Below, piece by piece: positions 15,482-22,400 of a stretch of DNA of 25,915 nucleotides. Location: positions 1 through 25,915 of the forward strand of contig JAEWIE010000012.1 of NCBI GenBank assembly GCA_023387375.1, read 5' to 3'. The stretch is from Bacteroidota bacterium. Lineage in GTDB: Bacteria > Bacteroidota > Bacteroidia > Flavobacteriales > Weeksellaceae. The number at the start of each line of letters is the position of its first letter. The first letter of the stretch is position 1. The position numbers and the translations under genes are program-made. The notes beneath the pieces were generated by a model, which was not told the origin of the DNA, ran no database searches, and saw nothing but the letters and a program-made list of their open reading frames with translations.

Positions 15482-18097
15482 TTAGAATTTTGAATTCGGC
15501 TCCGTAAAGCTTCGATCGTTGTATTTAATCGCATCACTTAAGATATTTGCTTTGATCCCAATAAAGAAGTCATAGACCTTGTACTGTCCGAAGGGTACCC
15601 AGTTAAAATTGATTGTAAAACTTCTCTGGTCTCTAAAGAACCCGATTCGTGTATAAGCAAGTTTCTTGCTCATAAAATCATAATGCGTGCTTCCCGTAAT
15701 ATTCCAATACGGCGTTAGTTTGATTGAACCGTCAATACCAATAGAAGCGACCTTATTTCCAAACTGGGTGGCTCCCTGCGTATATGCATAATTTGCATTT
15801 AAATTTAAGGTCCACGCCTGAGAAAAATGAGCATAATCAAACTGATCGAAATAATAATTTTCATTTCGAATCTCTCCTCTCGTTTTGTAAAGCTCTTCAG
15901 GACTCTTCTTATCTTTAGAAGCAAAAAGAGCATCGCTTAAAGGCACAGACATTTGAATATTAAAACCTTGCAAGTTGAATTTTCCAAAATTCTCGGTCCG
16001 AGTTCCTAGCCCATTCGCATCGTATATTGTTTCGTAGGGATCAATTACCAAGCTTGTATTCATATTCACTTTACCGTCGAATAAAGAAGTTTGGCCATTG
16101 ATGTTCACCATACTCCATTTATGACTATCTGCAGCAAAATTATACCCTCCTGAAATATTCAAACTCTCAAAAAGTTTTACTTTTTTCACGCCCGTCGAAT
16201 CCTCCTTGCTGCGGACTTTCATCTCAATATTATTTCCAATACTGTAGGTCATTGCTCCTACCATACCGCTAGTGGGAGACCCAAACATTCCTCCATCAAA
16301 AATAGAATAAGGCGTAAGTTCACCTGTAGCCGAATAATAATTTTTATAATACCCCCAATTAGGAGCTCCAAAGTCAGGCTGATAGGTAAATCCAATGCTT
16401 GGAATCACCATGTGTCGAACTCTTTCAATAAGACTTCCCTTCTTGAAATTTAACATCCCGTAGAGGGTCGTTTGCAAACTTGCGGAAGTGGAGAAGGTGG
16501 AATAGCCTGCAATTTTCTTCTCGTATACATTCTGCACCTTATCTTCAATCGGATCGTAGAAGCGCTCTAAGGTTTTGGTGGTCAGCACATTGTTCGCACT
16601 CGCACTAAGGGAAAATGTGAAATACTTTGCAAGGGTGGTATTTGTAGCTAGGGATATATTATTCTGAAGTCCCGTTTGCATATTGTCCCACATCGCTTTT
16701 TTGAACATATCCTCCTCTTTCACCCCACTAATGGAATTTGAGAAGTTAAGTCCTGTGTTTACCGTAATGTTTTGCAAAAGTCCTTCTCGTATGCCTCCAT
16801 CCTTCGGCGAGAACAAATAGAACTGATTAATGGCCACATTCATTTGAGGCAGCCTTAAGTTAACGCTCCCGTCTGCAAAGTTTTGCGAATAGGAAGCAGA
16901 TCCTGTAATCGTAATAGGAAGCGTCAAAAACCTCTTCGTCGCAGAAATCGTTGAATTCTGCTGTGTATTAAGTACACTTTGATCAAAAATATGGTTGTTA
17001 TTAATCGTATTGCTGTAGAACTTACTACTTACCACGTTCACGGAGGCGGAAAAATTGAAATAAGGGTTTGCTTTTGCATCTTGCTGATGTCTCCAGCCAA
17101 TTCGATAGGTAGAGGATTTCTGATAATCGTCCAACCCTTTAATACCTCGAACGGTCGTTCCCACCTCGGAGTTGAAGTTCCCGTTATAGCGGTAGTTCTT
17201 TCGATAATTCACTTCGGGACGTATATTCCAACTTCCTTTGGTGAAAAAATCCAGCATTACTTTCATATCGAAATGCTCGCCAATTGGTTGGTAATATCCG
17301 AGTCCGTTTAAGAAGAATCCAACGTCCTGTCTTTCTCCAAAACTTGGAATCAGGATTCCTGCAGAACGCTTGTCTGAGAACGGCAAAATCCCAAAGGGAA
17401 GCGCGAGTGGTGTAGGAACTTGTTCAATATACATTTGAATAGGTCCCGTGATTACCTGGGATTTGTTTTTGCCTTTGATCAGCTTAATATTGGGAGCTAG
17501 TAGATAGTAATCTGCAAGGGTGTCCTTCTTGCTTAGAAAATACTCATCGGTCGTATACTTACCTCGACGCATATAAAATATAGAGTCGTTGATTTTCTTC
17601 GTCTTTTCCGCTACGATCACCCCTTCGCTTTCTTCCGTCCGCGTGTTGTAAGCAATCGCCTGTTTGGATTTATAATTAAAGTTGAATTGATCTGTTTCGT
17701 ATACTTTTCCCGCCTGTTCGGTTATAACAGGCTCGATCACGCGACCTTTCTCATTGAGTTTTCCACGAGCAAAGACATTCCCTGTATTCCAATCAATGGA
17801 AATATAGTCGGCCTTGATTTTCATATCTTGATAGGTGACCTCCGCATTCTGATTGAGGTAGGTCATGCGCTTAGGCACATCTGTACGAATGTTATCCGCC
17901 ATGGAGTTTACCGGGGCTGCTAGGGGCTCGGGCTCTCTTAAATTAAGAGTGTCCGATTTAACCATAACCGTATCAACACCCTCTTTTTTAACCTGATTCT
18001 GAGCATTTACCTTTGCTAAAAAACTGTTAAAAATTAGGATAATTGAAATATGTAATATATTTTTGAAGCTTATTTTGATTCGCTTTGTGTTTATCAT
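15482..18097 (-). CDS. lptD: LPS-assembly outer-membrane protein LptD
   Basis: Outer-membrane translocon that inserts LPS into the outer leaflet. About 871 residues from ATG 18097: a signal peptide (about 1-33, ending V-N-A-Q), an N-terminal OstA/LptA-like beta-jellyroll domain (about 70-240, with A-E-V-T-Y-Q-D and A-D-Y-I-S-I-D), and a C-terminal beta-barrel of alternating, aromatic-rich strands ending in Phe. The L-P-F-G-I-L-P-F and G-I-L-I-P-S-F-G segments (near residue 240) mark the start of the barrel. The protein has no cysteine, so the disulfides that govern E. coli LptD maturation are missing. An upstream ATG (18109) overlaps the promoter and is less likely. Confidence 0.9.
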   Translation of the reverse strand: MINTKRIKISFKNILHISIILIFNSFLAKVNAQNQVKKEGVDTVMVKSDTLNLREPEPLAAPVNSMADNIRTDVPKRMTYLNQNAEVTYQDMKIKADYISIDWNTGNVFARGKLNEKGRVIEPVITEQAGKVYETDQFNFNYKSKQAIAYNTRTEESEGVIVAEKTKKINDSIFYMRRGKYTTDEYFLSKKDTLADYYLLAPNIKLIKGKNKSQVITGPIQMYIEQVPTPLALPFGILPFSDKRSAGILIPSFGERQDVGFFLNGLGYYQPIGEHFDMKVMLDFFTKGSWNIRPEVNYRKNYRYNGNFNSEVGTTVRGIKGLDDYQKSSTYRIGWRHQQDAKANPYFNFSASVNVVSSKFYSNTINNNHIFDQSVLNTQQNSTISATKRFLTLPITITGSASYSQNFADGSVNLRLPQMNVAINQFYLFSPKDGGIREGLLQNITVNTGLNFSNSISGVKEEDMFKKAMWDNMQTGLQNNISLATNTTLAKYFTFSLSASANNVLTTKTLERFYDPIEDKVQNVYEKKIAGYSTFSTSASLQTTLYGMLNFKKGSLIERVRHMVIPSIGFTYQPDFGAPNWGYYKNYYSATGELTPYSIFDGGMFGSPTSGMVGAMTYSIGNNIEMKVRSKEDSTGVKKVKLFESLNISGGYNFAADSHKWSMVNINGQTSLFDGKVNMNTSLVIDPYETIYDANGLGTRTENFGKFNLQGFNIQMSVPLSDALFASKDKKSPEELYKTRGEIRNENYYFDQFDYAHFSQAWTLNLNANYAYTQGATQFGNKVASIGIDGSIKLTPYWNITGSTHYDFMSKKLAYTRIGFFRDQRSFTINFNWVPFGQYKVYDFFIGIKANILSDAIKYNDRSFTEPNSKF

Positions 18098-18106
18098 TAA
18101 TGGGGT

Positions 18107-18114
18107 CAAAATTA
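18107..18114 (-). promoter_or_regulatory. -7 box of the lptD promoter
   Basis: On the minus strand TAATTTTG matches TAnnTTTG and lies 9 bases before ATG 18097. It covers the alternative ATG at 18109, which decides the start in favour of 18097. The divergent amidase gene starts only about 20 bases away. Confidence 0.5.
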
Positions 18115-18131
18115 AATATTTTTATTAAATA

Positions 18132-19436
18132 ATGTTGATGAATAGCAAAACAAATTATTCCAATAAATTTTTAGGGATATTTTTTATTCTTTTTAGTGCT
18201 TTCTATTGGGGTCAGAATAAATTCGTGGTCGTTCTAGATCCTGGTCATGGTGGTCATGATCACGGTGCAAATCGAAAATATGCAGACATTGGATACATAG
18301 CCGAAAAAGACATTGCTTTGGACATTACCTTGCAGGTAGGGAGAATGCTTGAAAAAGACAAAGATTACAAAGTAATCTATACTCGTAAAACGGATGTCTA
18401 CCCATCACTCACAGAGCGTACGAATCTAGCCAACCGCTCTAAGGCAGATCTCTTTATCTCCATTCACCTCAACGCGAATCAAAGAACCTCTCCCTACGGA
18501 ACCGAGACCTATGTACAAGGTCCTGATCAGAACCGAACAAACCTTGAAGTGGCCAAAGCGGAGAACGATGTGATCTATTTAGATGAAAAGGACAGGGAAA
18601 CCTTTGGGTCCTACGATCCAAAAACGCCTGAATCTTTAATTGCACTAAAAATTCAGCAAAGTAGATACTTAGAGGCAAGTTTAATTCTAGGTGGATTTGT
18701 CGAGGAGAATTTTTCTAAAAAAGACCAAAGACTCTCGCGCGGCGTAAAACAAATGAATCTTCACGTTTTGCGTATGAATGCGATGCCCTCTGTTTTAATT
18801 GAAACTGGGTTCATCTCAAATTATGACGAGGCCCATTATCTTGCTTCCTCTAAAGGAAAAAAAGAAACCGCAGAAAGCATTTACGATGCCATTGTTAGTT
18901 ACAAAAAAGCATACGACCGAAAGGGAGGCGGAAAATCAAGTCCCATCGTTGAAAAGGTTCCAGAAAAGCCAGTGGAACAGCCCTTGAAAAATGATTTTAG
19001 AATTCTGCTGATGAGTTCTACTTCAAAATACAATGCGGGGGATCCAGCTCTTAAAGGCCTAAAGTATATCCTTACTATAAAAGAAGGGAAGCTATATAAA
19101 TACTACTATGCAACGACGAACTTCGCATCCGTTAGAGACGCAAATCTAAAAACAGCGAAAGATGCTGGATTCCGAAATGCAACTTCCATAGGCTTTACAC
19201 CAAACCAAAAGCTGTCTCAAGGTTATTATACAATTGAAGTCGCCGCTTCAAAAAATAGACTTAGCAGCAACTCCTATGTCCTTAAAACTCTTAAGGACAA
19301 AGTAACACGAACAAAAGAGAACGGCGTCTTCTATTACACCTATGGAAATGTAAAAACCTTGGAAGCCGCTGTCGAACTCCAAAAAGATCTTGAGAAAAAA
19401 GGTATTGAAGGTACAGTGATTGAAAAGCGGAATTAA
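18132..19436 (+). CDS. N-acetylmuramoyl-L-alanine amidase (Amidase_3)
   Basis: Zinc amidase of the AmiA/B/C type that cuts the bond between MurNAc and L-Ala in peptidoglycan, acting in cell separation and wall turnover. The 434-residue product has a signal peptide (about 1-27) and the amidase fold from about 31 to 255. Zinc ligands are visible: His39 (D-P-G-H-G-G), Glu58 and His112 (S-I-H-L-N-A). Glu224 (L-I-E-T-G-F) is the catalytic glutamate. A Lys/Pro-rich linker leads to a C-terminal part (about 285-434) with two beta-alpha-beta-like units that look SPOR-like, a peptidoglycan-binding fold (uncertain). It diverges from lptD. ATG 18138 is an equally possible start. Confidence 0.9.
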   Translation: MLMNSKTNYSNKFLGIFFILFSAFYWGQNKFVVVLDPGHGGHDHGANRKYADIGYIAEKDIALDITLQVGRMLEKDKDYKVIYTRKTDVYPSLTERTNLANRSKADLFISIHLNANQRTSPYGTETYVQGPDQNRTNLEVAKAENDVIYLDEKDRETFGSYDPKTPESLIALKIQQSRYLEASLILGGFVEENFSKKDQRLSRGVKQMNLHVLRMNAMPSVLIETGFISNYDEAHYLASSKGKKETAESIYDAIVSYKKAYDRKGGGKSSPIVEKVPEKPVEQPLKNDFRILLMSSTSKYNAGDPALKGLKYILTIKEGKLYKYYYATTNFASVRDANLKTAKDAGFRNATSIGFTPNQKLSQGYYTIEVAASKNRLSSNSYVLKTLKDKVTRTKENGVFYYTYGNVKTLEAAVELQKDLEKKGIEGTVIEKRN

Positions 19437-19467
19437 TTAGCGTCCTTTTACTGAGGTTCACTAACGG

Positions 19468-19498
19468 TTGTCTTACGACAAAAATTTCCGTATTTTTG
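19468..19498 (+). promoter_or_regulatory. Promoter of tRNA-Glu
   Basis: TTG (19468-19470), a 20-base spacer and TATTTTTG (19491-19498) fit the consensus and lie 14 bases before the tRNA. Confidence 0.7.
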
Positions 19499-19512
19499 CA
19501 AACCTTTAATCC

Positions 19513-19584
19513 GGCCTATTCGTCTAGTGGTAAGGACTCAAGATTTTCATTCTTGCAACAGGGGTTCGATTCCCCTATAGGCTA
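19513..19584 (+). tRNA. tRNA-Glu (anticodon UUC)
   Basis: A 72-base cloverleaf can be drawn. The acceptor stem is GGCCTAT / ATAGGCT with a closing G-U pair, the D-arm holds AGTGGTAAGG, and the anticodon stem is CAAGA / TCTTG with loop TTTTCAT, so the anticodon is TTC (19546-19548). The T-arm is GGGG-TTCGATT-CCCC. No CCA is encoded. The gene is intact although its 3' half is also the antisense end of the recombinase gene, which is the expected result of integration into a tRNA 3' end where the element restores the sequence. Confidence 0.95.
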
Positions 19585-21109
19585 CTAAACAGGACAAATG
19601 AAATTTACTTTCGTTTGTCCTGTTCTTTTTTTGGAGTAATCCGTTGGTTATCTGAAAGATATAGTTTGCGATTACATTCATTCGAGCGGTTCGATAAGTT
19701 TTTCCGTCAAACTCCAATTTTTCGGGGAATATCGAACCAATTATATCCCGTCTTGTTCTGATTTCGCCCTCGCTGTACATTTTAGGAATGCTTTCTATGT
19801 ATTTCAAAGCCCTGTCCAAAGACTTTTCTACGTTGATTTTCTTGGTATCAGAACCGTCCTTGCTCAACTGTTCTTCCAAACTCTCAATCCGTTTCCTACA
19901 CTCATCTTTGATTTCGAGATATTCCTCGTCATCAATAATTTCAGACAGCAGTTTGTTGCGTGCTACTGATAACCTTGCATTCAGTTTATCTATTTCCTGT
20001 GCAATCTGTTTCTTTTCGTCAAACGGATTTTTTGCGAATTTCTTGTAGTTGTCCAACAGAAGTCTTTTTACTATTTGAGAAGTACCGTTCAACGCAAACT
20101 GTCGCATACTCTTTTCAAAAATATCGTTGGCTAATTCGGCTTTTTGACGAAAGCCACAAGAGGAAACACAATGATAGTAGTAATAACGGCTTGTTCTTCC
20201 TTTGGAAGCACTTCCCGTTAGGTTGCGACCGCATTCGGGACATACCAAGAAACCACGTAGGGGCAAGTTCTCGTCTGAAAGTATTTTGGTATTGGGACGT
20301 TCTACCCTTTTGTTTCCGTCCAATATCAGTTGTACCCTATCAAAGAGGTCTTTGGATATAAGTGGTTCGTGCTGACCCTGCACCAAATGTGCTTCTTCGT
20401 CCTTGAATTTGGCAATGAATATCTTACCGTAGTACAGCGGATTGCGTACGGCAACGTGAAATGCACTTCGGCTTATAGTTGTCTTGTGCAACTTATTCAT
20501 TTTTTGCCGTACTTGGTCACAGGCAAACACGCCTTTGGCTATTTCGTTGAAAGCCCACAGCATAGCTGTTGCTTCAGGTTCTTTCGGAGCAATGTATTTT
20601 CGTCCGTCCTCTTTGCTTCTATTGATATATCCAAAAGGTGCTCTACCCATCAAACGCCCCTCTTTCCTTGCCCTACGCATACCGTAGAACGTATTCAATG
20701 CTCTGCGGTCATTCTCTACTTCGGGAGCAGAAAGATATATGGCAAGCATCATCTTGTTTTCGGGAATGGAGAGGTCTAACGGCTGTTCTACCGCCTGTGG
20801 CTCTATACCAAGTTTGTTGAGTGTGCTAATCATTTGATAAGCATCGCCAGCATTACGGCTGAACCTGTCCCATTTGGTAAACAGGATAAGGTCAGTTTTT
20901 GAACTTCTCTTTTTAAGGCTGTTCAATAATCTTGTCCATTCGGGACGGTTAAAGGTCTTGGCGGAATGGTCTTCATAAATAACCTGCCCAACAGCAATCT
21001 TATTGGTTGCACAGTATCTTTTCAGGCGTTCCTCTTGGTCACGCTGTGAATATCCCTTGTCCGCTTGTTCATCGGTGGAAACACGTATGTATAAATCGGC
21101 TCTTTTCAT
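19547..21109 (-). CDS. Large serine recombinase (site-specific integrase)
   Basis: 520 residues. The resolvase-type catalytic domain (about 3-150) has the nucleophile Ser11 (Y-I-R-V-S-T-D-E-Q) and the arginine cluster around D-R-F-S-R (81-85) and E-N-D-R-R (132-136). A recombinase domain (about 160-275) and a zinc ribbon (Cys290, Cys293, Cys314, Cys318) follow, then a coiled coil (about 355-420), as in large serine integrases. It should catalyse integration and excision at tRNA-Glu, with no need for host factors in most relatives. The last 11 residues (A-Y-R-G-I-E-P-L-L-Q-E) are read from the antisense of tRNA-Glu, and the TGA stop overlaps the anticodon loop. Excision would change or remove this C-terminus. 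Confidence 0.93.
   Translation of the reverse strand: MKRADLYIRVSTDEQADKGYSQRDQEERLKRYCATNKIAVGQVIYEDHSAKTFNRPEWTRLLNSLKKRSSKTDLILFTKWDRFSRNAGDAYQMISTLNKLGIEPQAVEQPLDLSIPENKMMLAIYLSAPEVENDRRALNTFYGMRRARKEGRLMGRAPFGYINRSKEDGRKYIAPKEPEATAMLWAFNEIAKGVFACDQVRQKMNKLHKTTISRSAFHVAVRNPLYYGKIFIAKFKDEEAHLVQGQHEPLISKDLFDRVQLILDGNKRVERPNTKILSDENLPLRGFLVCPECGRNLTGSASKGRTSRYYYYHCVSSCGFRQKAELANDIFEKSMRQFALNGTSQIVKRLLLDNYKKFAKNPFDEKKQIAQEIDKLNARLSVARNKLLSEIIDDEEYLEIKDECRKRIESLEEQLSKDGSDTKKINVEKSLDRALKYIESIPKMYSEGEIRTRRDIIGSIFPEKLEFDGKTYRTARMNVIANYIFQITNGLLQKKNRTNESKFHLSCLVAYRGIEPLLQE
19588..19632 (+). terminator. Terminator of tRNA-Glu, inside the recombinase gene
   Basis: An 11-bp stem AACAGGACAAA / TTTGTCCTGTT (19588-19598 and 19614-19624) followed by C and seven T lies 3 bases after the tRNA. 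It lies within the recombinase coding region in antisense. Confidence 0.8.
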
Positions 21110-21155
21110 AGCTAATCATTTTTAAGTGGGTATTGACTTTGTGTGGGATTAGCTA
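21109..21155. repeat. Perfect 9-bp inverted repeat at the recombinase start
   Basis: TAGCTAATC (21109-21117) and GATTAGCTA (21147-21155) flank 29 bases just before the recombinase ATG. It may be an operator or a regulatory stem over the translation start. Confidence 0.6.
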
Positions 21156-21169
21156 AATTACAAAATAAA

Positions 21170-21331
21170 TCATTCGGTGTCAAAGCATTCACGGATAATT
21201 ATCATTGTGAGGTTGTACAAAAACTCCATAATCAGTTCGGCTGTTTCCTGTTCCACGTCAATACCGACCTCACGGAGAAGCTCCATTGCTTCCTCGATAG
21301 GTATTTTTTCTATTTCTTTTCTCTCCTGCAT
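21170..21331 (-). CDS. Small acidic protein of 53 residues, mobile-element associated
   Basis: An ORF from ATG 21331 to TGA 21170, upstream of the recombinase on the same strand with a 60-base gap. The product starts MQERKEIEKIPIEEAMELL and continues with a Val/Glu-rich turn and a hydrophobic helix containing M-E-F-L-Y-N-L-T-M-I-I-I. Two helices are predicted: an amphipathic acidic one and a hydrophobic one. Its codon use resembles the recombinase. Small proteins of this general look are common next to integrases in Bacteroidota, as far as I recall, but I cannot name a family or function. It might be an accessory or directionality factor, which is speculation. Confidence 0.6.
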   Translation of the reverse strand: MQERKEIEKIPIEEAMELLREVGIDVEQETAELIMEFLYNLTMIIIRECFDTE

Positions 21332-21391
21332 CGCCTAACTCGTTTTGTACTGACTAAATTAATCAGGTAAACAAGTCGGGCTTCCAATGTT

Positions 21392-21418
21392 GCAGTGAGA
21401 GGTAGCATTTGGCGTTCA
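21392..21418 (+). repeat. Direct repeat, left copy
   Basis: A 27-base unit beginning GCAGT and ending ATTTGGCGTTCA matches the copy at 21692-21718 in 22 of 27 positions, the last 12 being identical. The offset is exactly 300 bases. The end of this copy also forms a hairpin, ATTTGGC (21407-21413) with GCCAAAT (21422-21428). Confidence 0.65.
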
Positions 21419-21485
21419 GTTGCCAAATATTATTATGAAAGAAGTTAAAATCATATTCAAAAAAGAATAAAAAGGTAGCAAAGAT

Positions 21486-21591
21486 AAGGCGGACAGCCAC
21501 CGCACCGCCCACCAAAAGACTACGGCATAATGGCTTCGCCACCCTTCGGGACTTATTCCGTTTCCTTTTGGTTTTTCCGCTTGTCCGCCTT
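21486..21591. other. Branched, highly structured 106-base element of unknown role
   Basis: Nested complementary arms: AAGGCGGACA / TGTCCGCCTT (21486-21495, 21582-21591), ACCAAAAG / CTTTTGGT (21511-21518, 21565-21572), and ACGGCATAA / TTATTCCGT with one mismatch (21522-21530, 21553-21561). The third stem encloses two small adjacent hairpins, TGGC-TTC-GCCA (21531-21541) and CCC-TTC-GGG (21542-21550). Together they make a long stem ending in a three-way junction. It could be a structured RNA, or DNA used in transfer or replication. Direction is unknown. The open frames crossing it look spurious. Confidence 0.65.
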
Positions 21592-21691
21592 GTTAAAATG
21601 GCTTTCTTTTTTTTCTGTTTTTTTCTTTTGGAAAATAATTTTAAGGGGGAGCAACGCATCGTCAAGATAACCCCCAACCCAAATAAAAGTG

Positions 21692-21718
21692 GCAGTCAGT
21701 GGCACTATTTGGCGTTCA
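21692..21718 (+). repeat. Direct repeat, right copy
   Basis: Partner of the 27-base unit at 21392-21418. A short tandem AGTGGCA also occurs twice around its start (within 21688-21705). The pair brackets the branched element at 21486-21591. Confidence 0.65.
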
Positions 21719-21725
21719 TTGTCGT

Positions 21726-21754
21726 GACTGTAAACAGCTGTTTTTCAAACAGTC
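21726..21754. repeat. Overlapping palindromes with alternative pairing
   Basis: GACTGT (21726-21731) and ACAGTC (21749-21754) form an outer inverted repeat. Inside it, AAACAGCTGTTT (21732-21743) is a perfect palindrome, while CTGTTT-TTC-AAACAG is a second hairpin sharing the same bases, so the two folds exclude each other. Confidence 0.5.
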
Positions 21755-21801
21755 TTGCCGAACTTTGCAAATGGAAGCGGTTGGTTTTTTCGGCTAACTC
21801 C

Positions 21802-21935
21802 AATCCGTTCCGCAGAACGGATTTTCTGAACCCCTGTTCAGAGCAAGTTATCTTTTGAGCTACTCGGAATAAATTCCGCATCTCAAAAGCACTTGCCCTT
21901 GCAGGTGGCTGAAAACCGCTCCGAAGTCGCAGTTT
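21802..21935. other. Probable origin of transfer (oriT) with a cluster of inverted repeats
   Basis: Directly before the mob genes lie three inverted repeats. The first is AATCCGTTC-CGCA-GAACGGATT (21802-21823). The second is TCTGAAC-CCCT-GTTCAGA (21825-21842). The third is a nested structure GCAAGT / ACTTGC, TTTTGAG / CTCAAAA and CGGAAT / ATTCCG (21843-21896). An imperfect hairpin around 21914-21935 follows (arms AAAAC and GTTTT). Position upstream of relaxosome genes and density of repeats fit an oriT, but no nick site can be assigned. The wider stretch 21332-21961 holds no convincing gene. Confidence 0.55.
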
Positions 21936-21961
21936 TGGTTTAACATTAAAATGATTTGATT

Positions 21962-22396
21962 ATGGAAGAAGTGAACAGAAAACAGATTAAAAAGACAGGA
22001 AGAAAACCGAAGAACGACCCTGCGGTACATCGGTATTCCATCAGTCTGAACGCAGAGGAAAACGCCAAGTTCCTTGCCCTTTTCGACCAATCGGGAATGA
22101 ACATAAAGGCACATTTCATTACGGCTTGTATCTTTCAAAAGACGGTAAAAACCGTAAAAATTGATATGAATGCGGTAGAATACCACGCAGGATTGACCAA
22201 GTTTTTCGGACAGTTCAGAGGAATAGCAACCAATTACAATCAGATTGTAAAGCTGTTGAACACACACTTTTCGGAGAAAAAGGCATTGGCATACCTCTAC
22301 AAATTGGAAAAACAGACCGCAGCAATGAAAGAATTATTGCTCAAAGTTTTAATCCTTACCGCAGAATTTGAAAAGAAATACCTAAACAAAGAGTAA
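21962..22396 (+). CDS. MobC-type relaxosome accessory protein
   Basis: 144 residues from ATG 21962 (the in-frame TTG at 21956 is less likely). The N-terminus is basic (K-Q-I-K-K-T-G-R-K-P-K), then comes a ribbon-helix-helix-like stretch (about 22-60, H-R-Y-S-I-S-L-N-A-E-E), and a motif N-Y-N-Q-I-V-K-L-L-N near 93-102 that fits the MobC family (N-x-N-Q-h-x-x-x-L-N). Such proteins bind oriT and help the relaxase to nick; in Bacteroidota elements the gene is often called mobA or bmgB. The relaxase gene starts 4 bases after its stop, so the two are co-translated. A degenerate copy of its last codons occurs at 24545. Confidence 0.85.
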   Translation: MEEVNRKQIKKTGRKPKNDPAVHRYSISLNAEENAKFLALFDQSGMNIKAHFITACIFQKTVKTVKIDMNAVEYHAGLTKFFGQFRGIATNYNQIVKLLNTHFSEKKALAYLYKLEKQTAAMKELLLKVLILTAEFEKKYLNKE

Positions 22397-22400
22397 AGAA

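Noticed and set aside
21363..21677. 104-codon minus-strand ORF between recombinase and mob genes
   Set aside because: The product is a run of Lys/Arg followed by Phe-rich sequence with no family likeness. It crosses the palindromic structure at 21486-21591, whose base pairing explains the composition.
21568..21858. 96-codon plus-strand ORF in the same region
   Set aside because: Phe-rich and low complexity; it runs through inverted repeats up to the likely oriT and shows no protein-like pattern.
21860..22267. 135-codon minus-strand ORF opposite the MobC-type gene
   Set aside because: Shadow of a gene with a clear family motif. No motif of its own.
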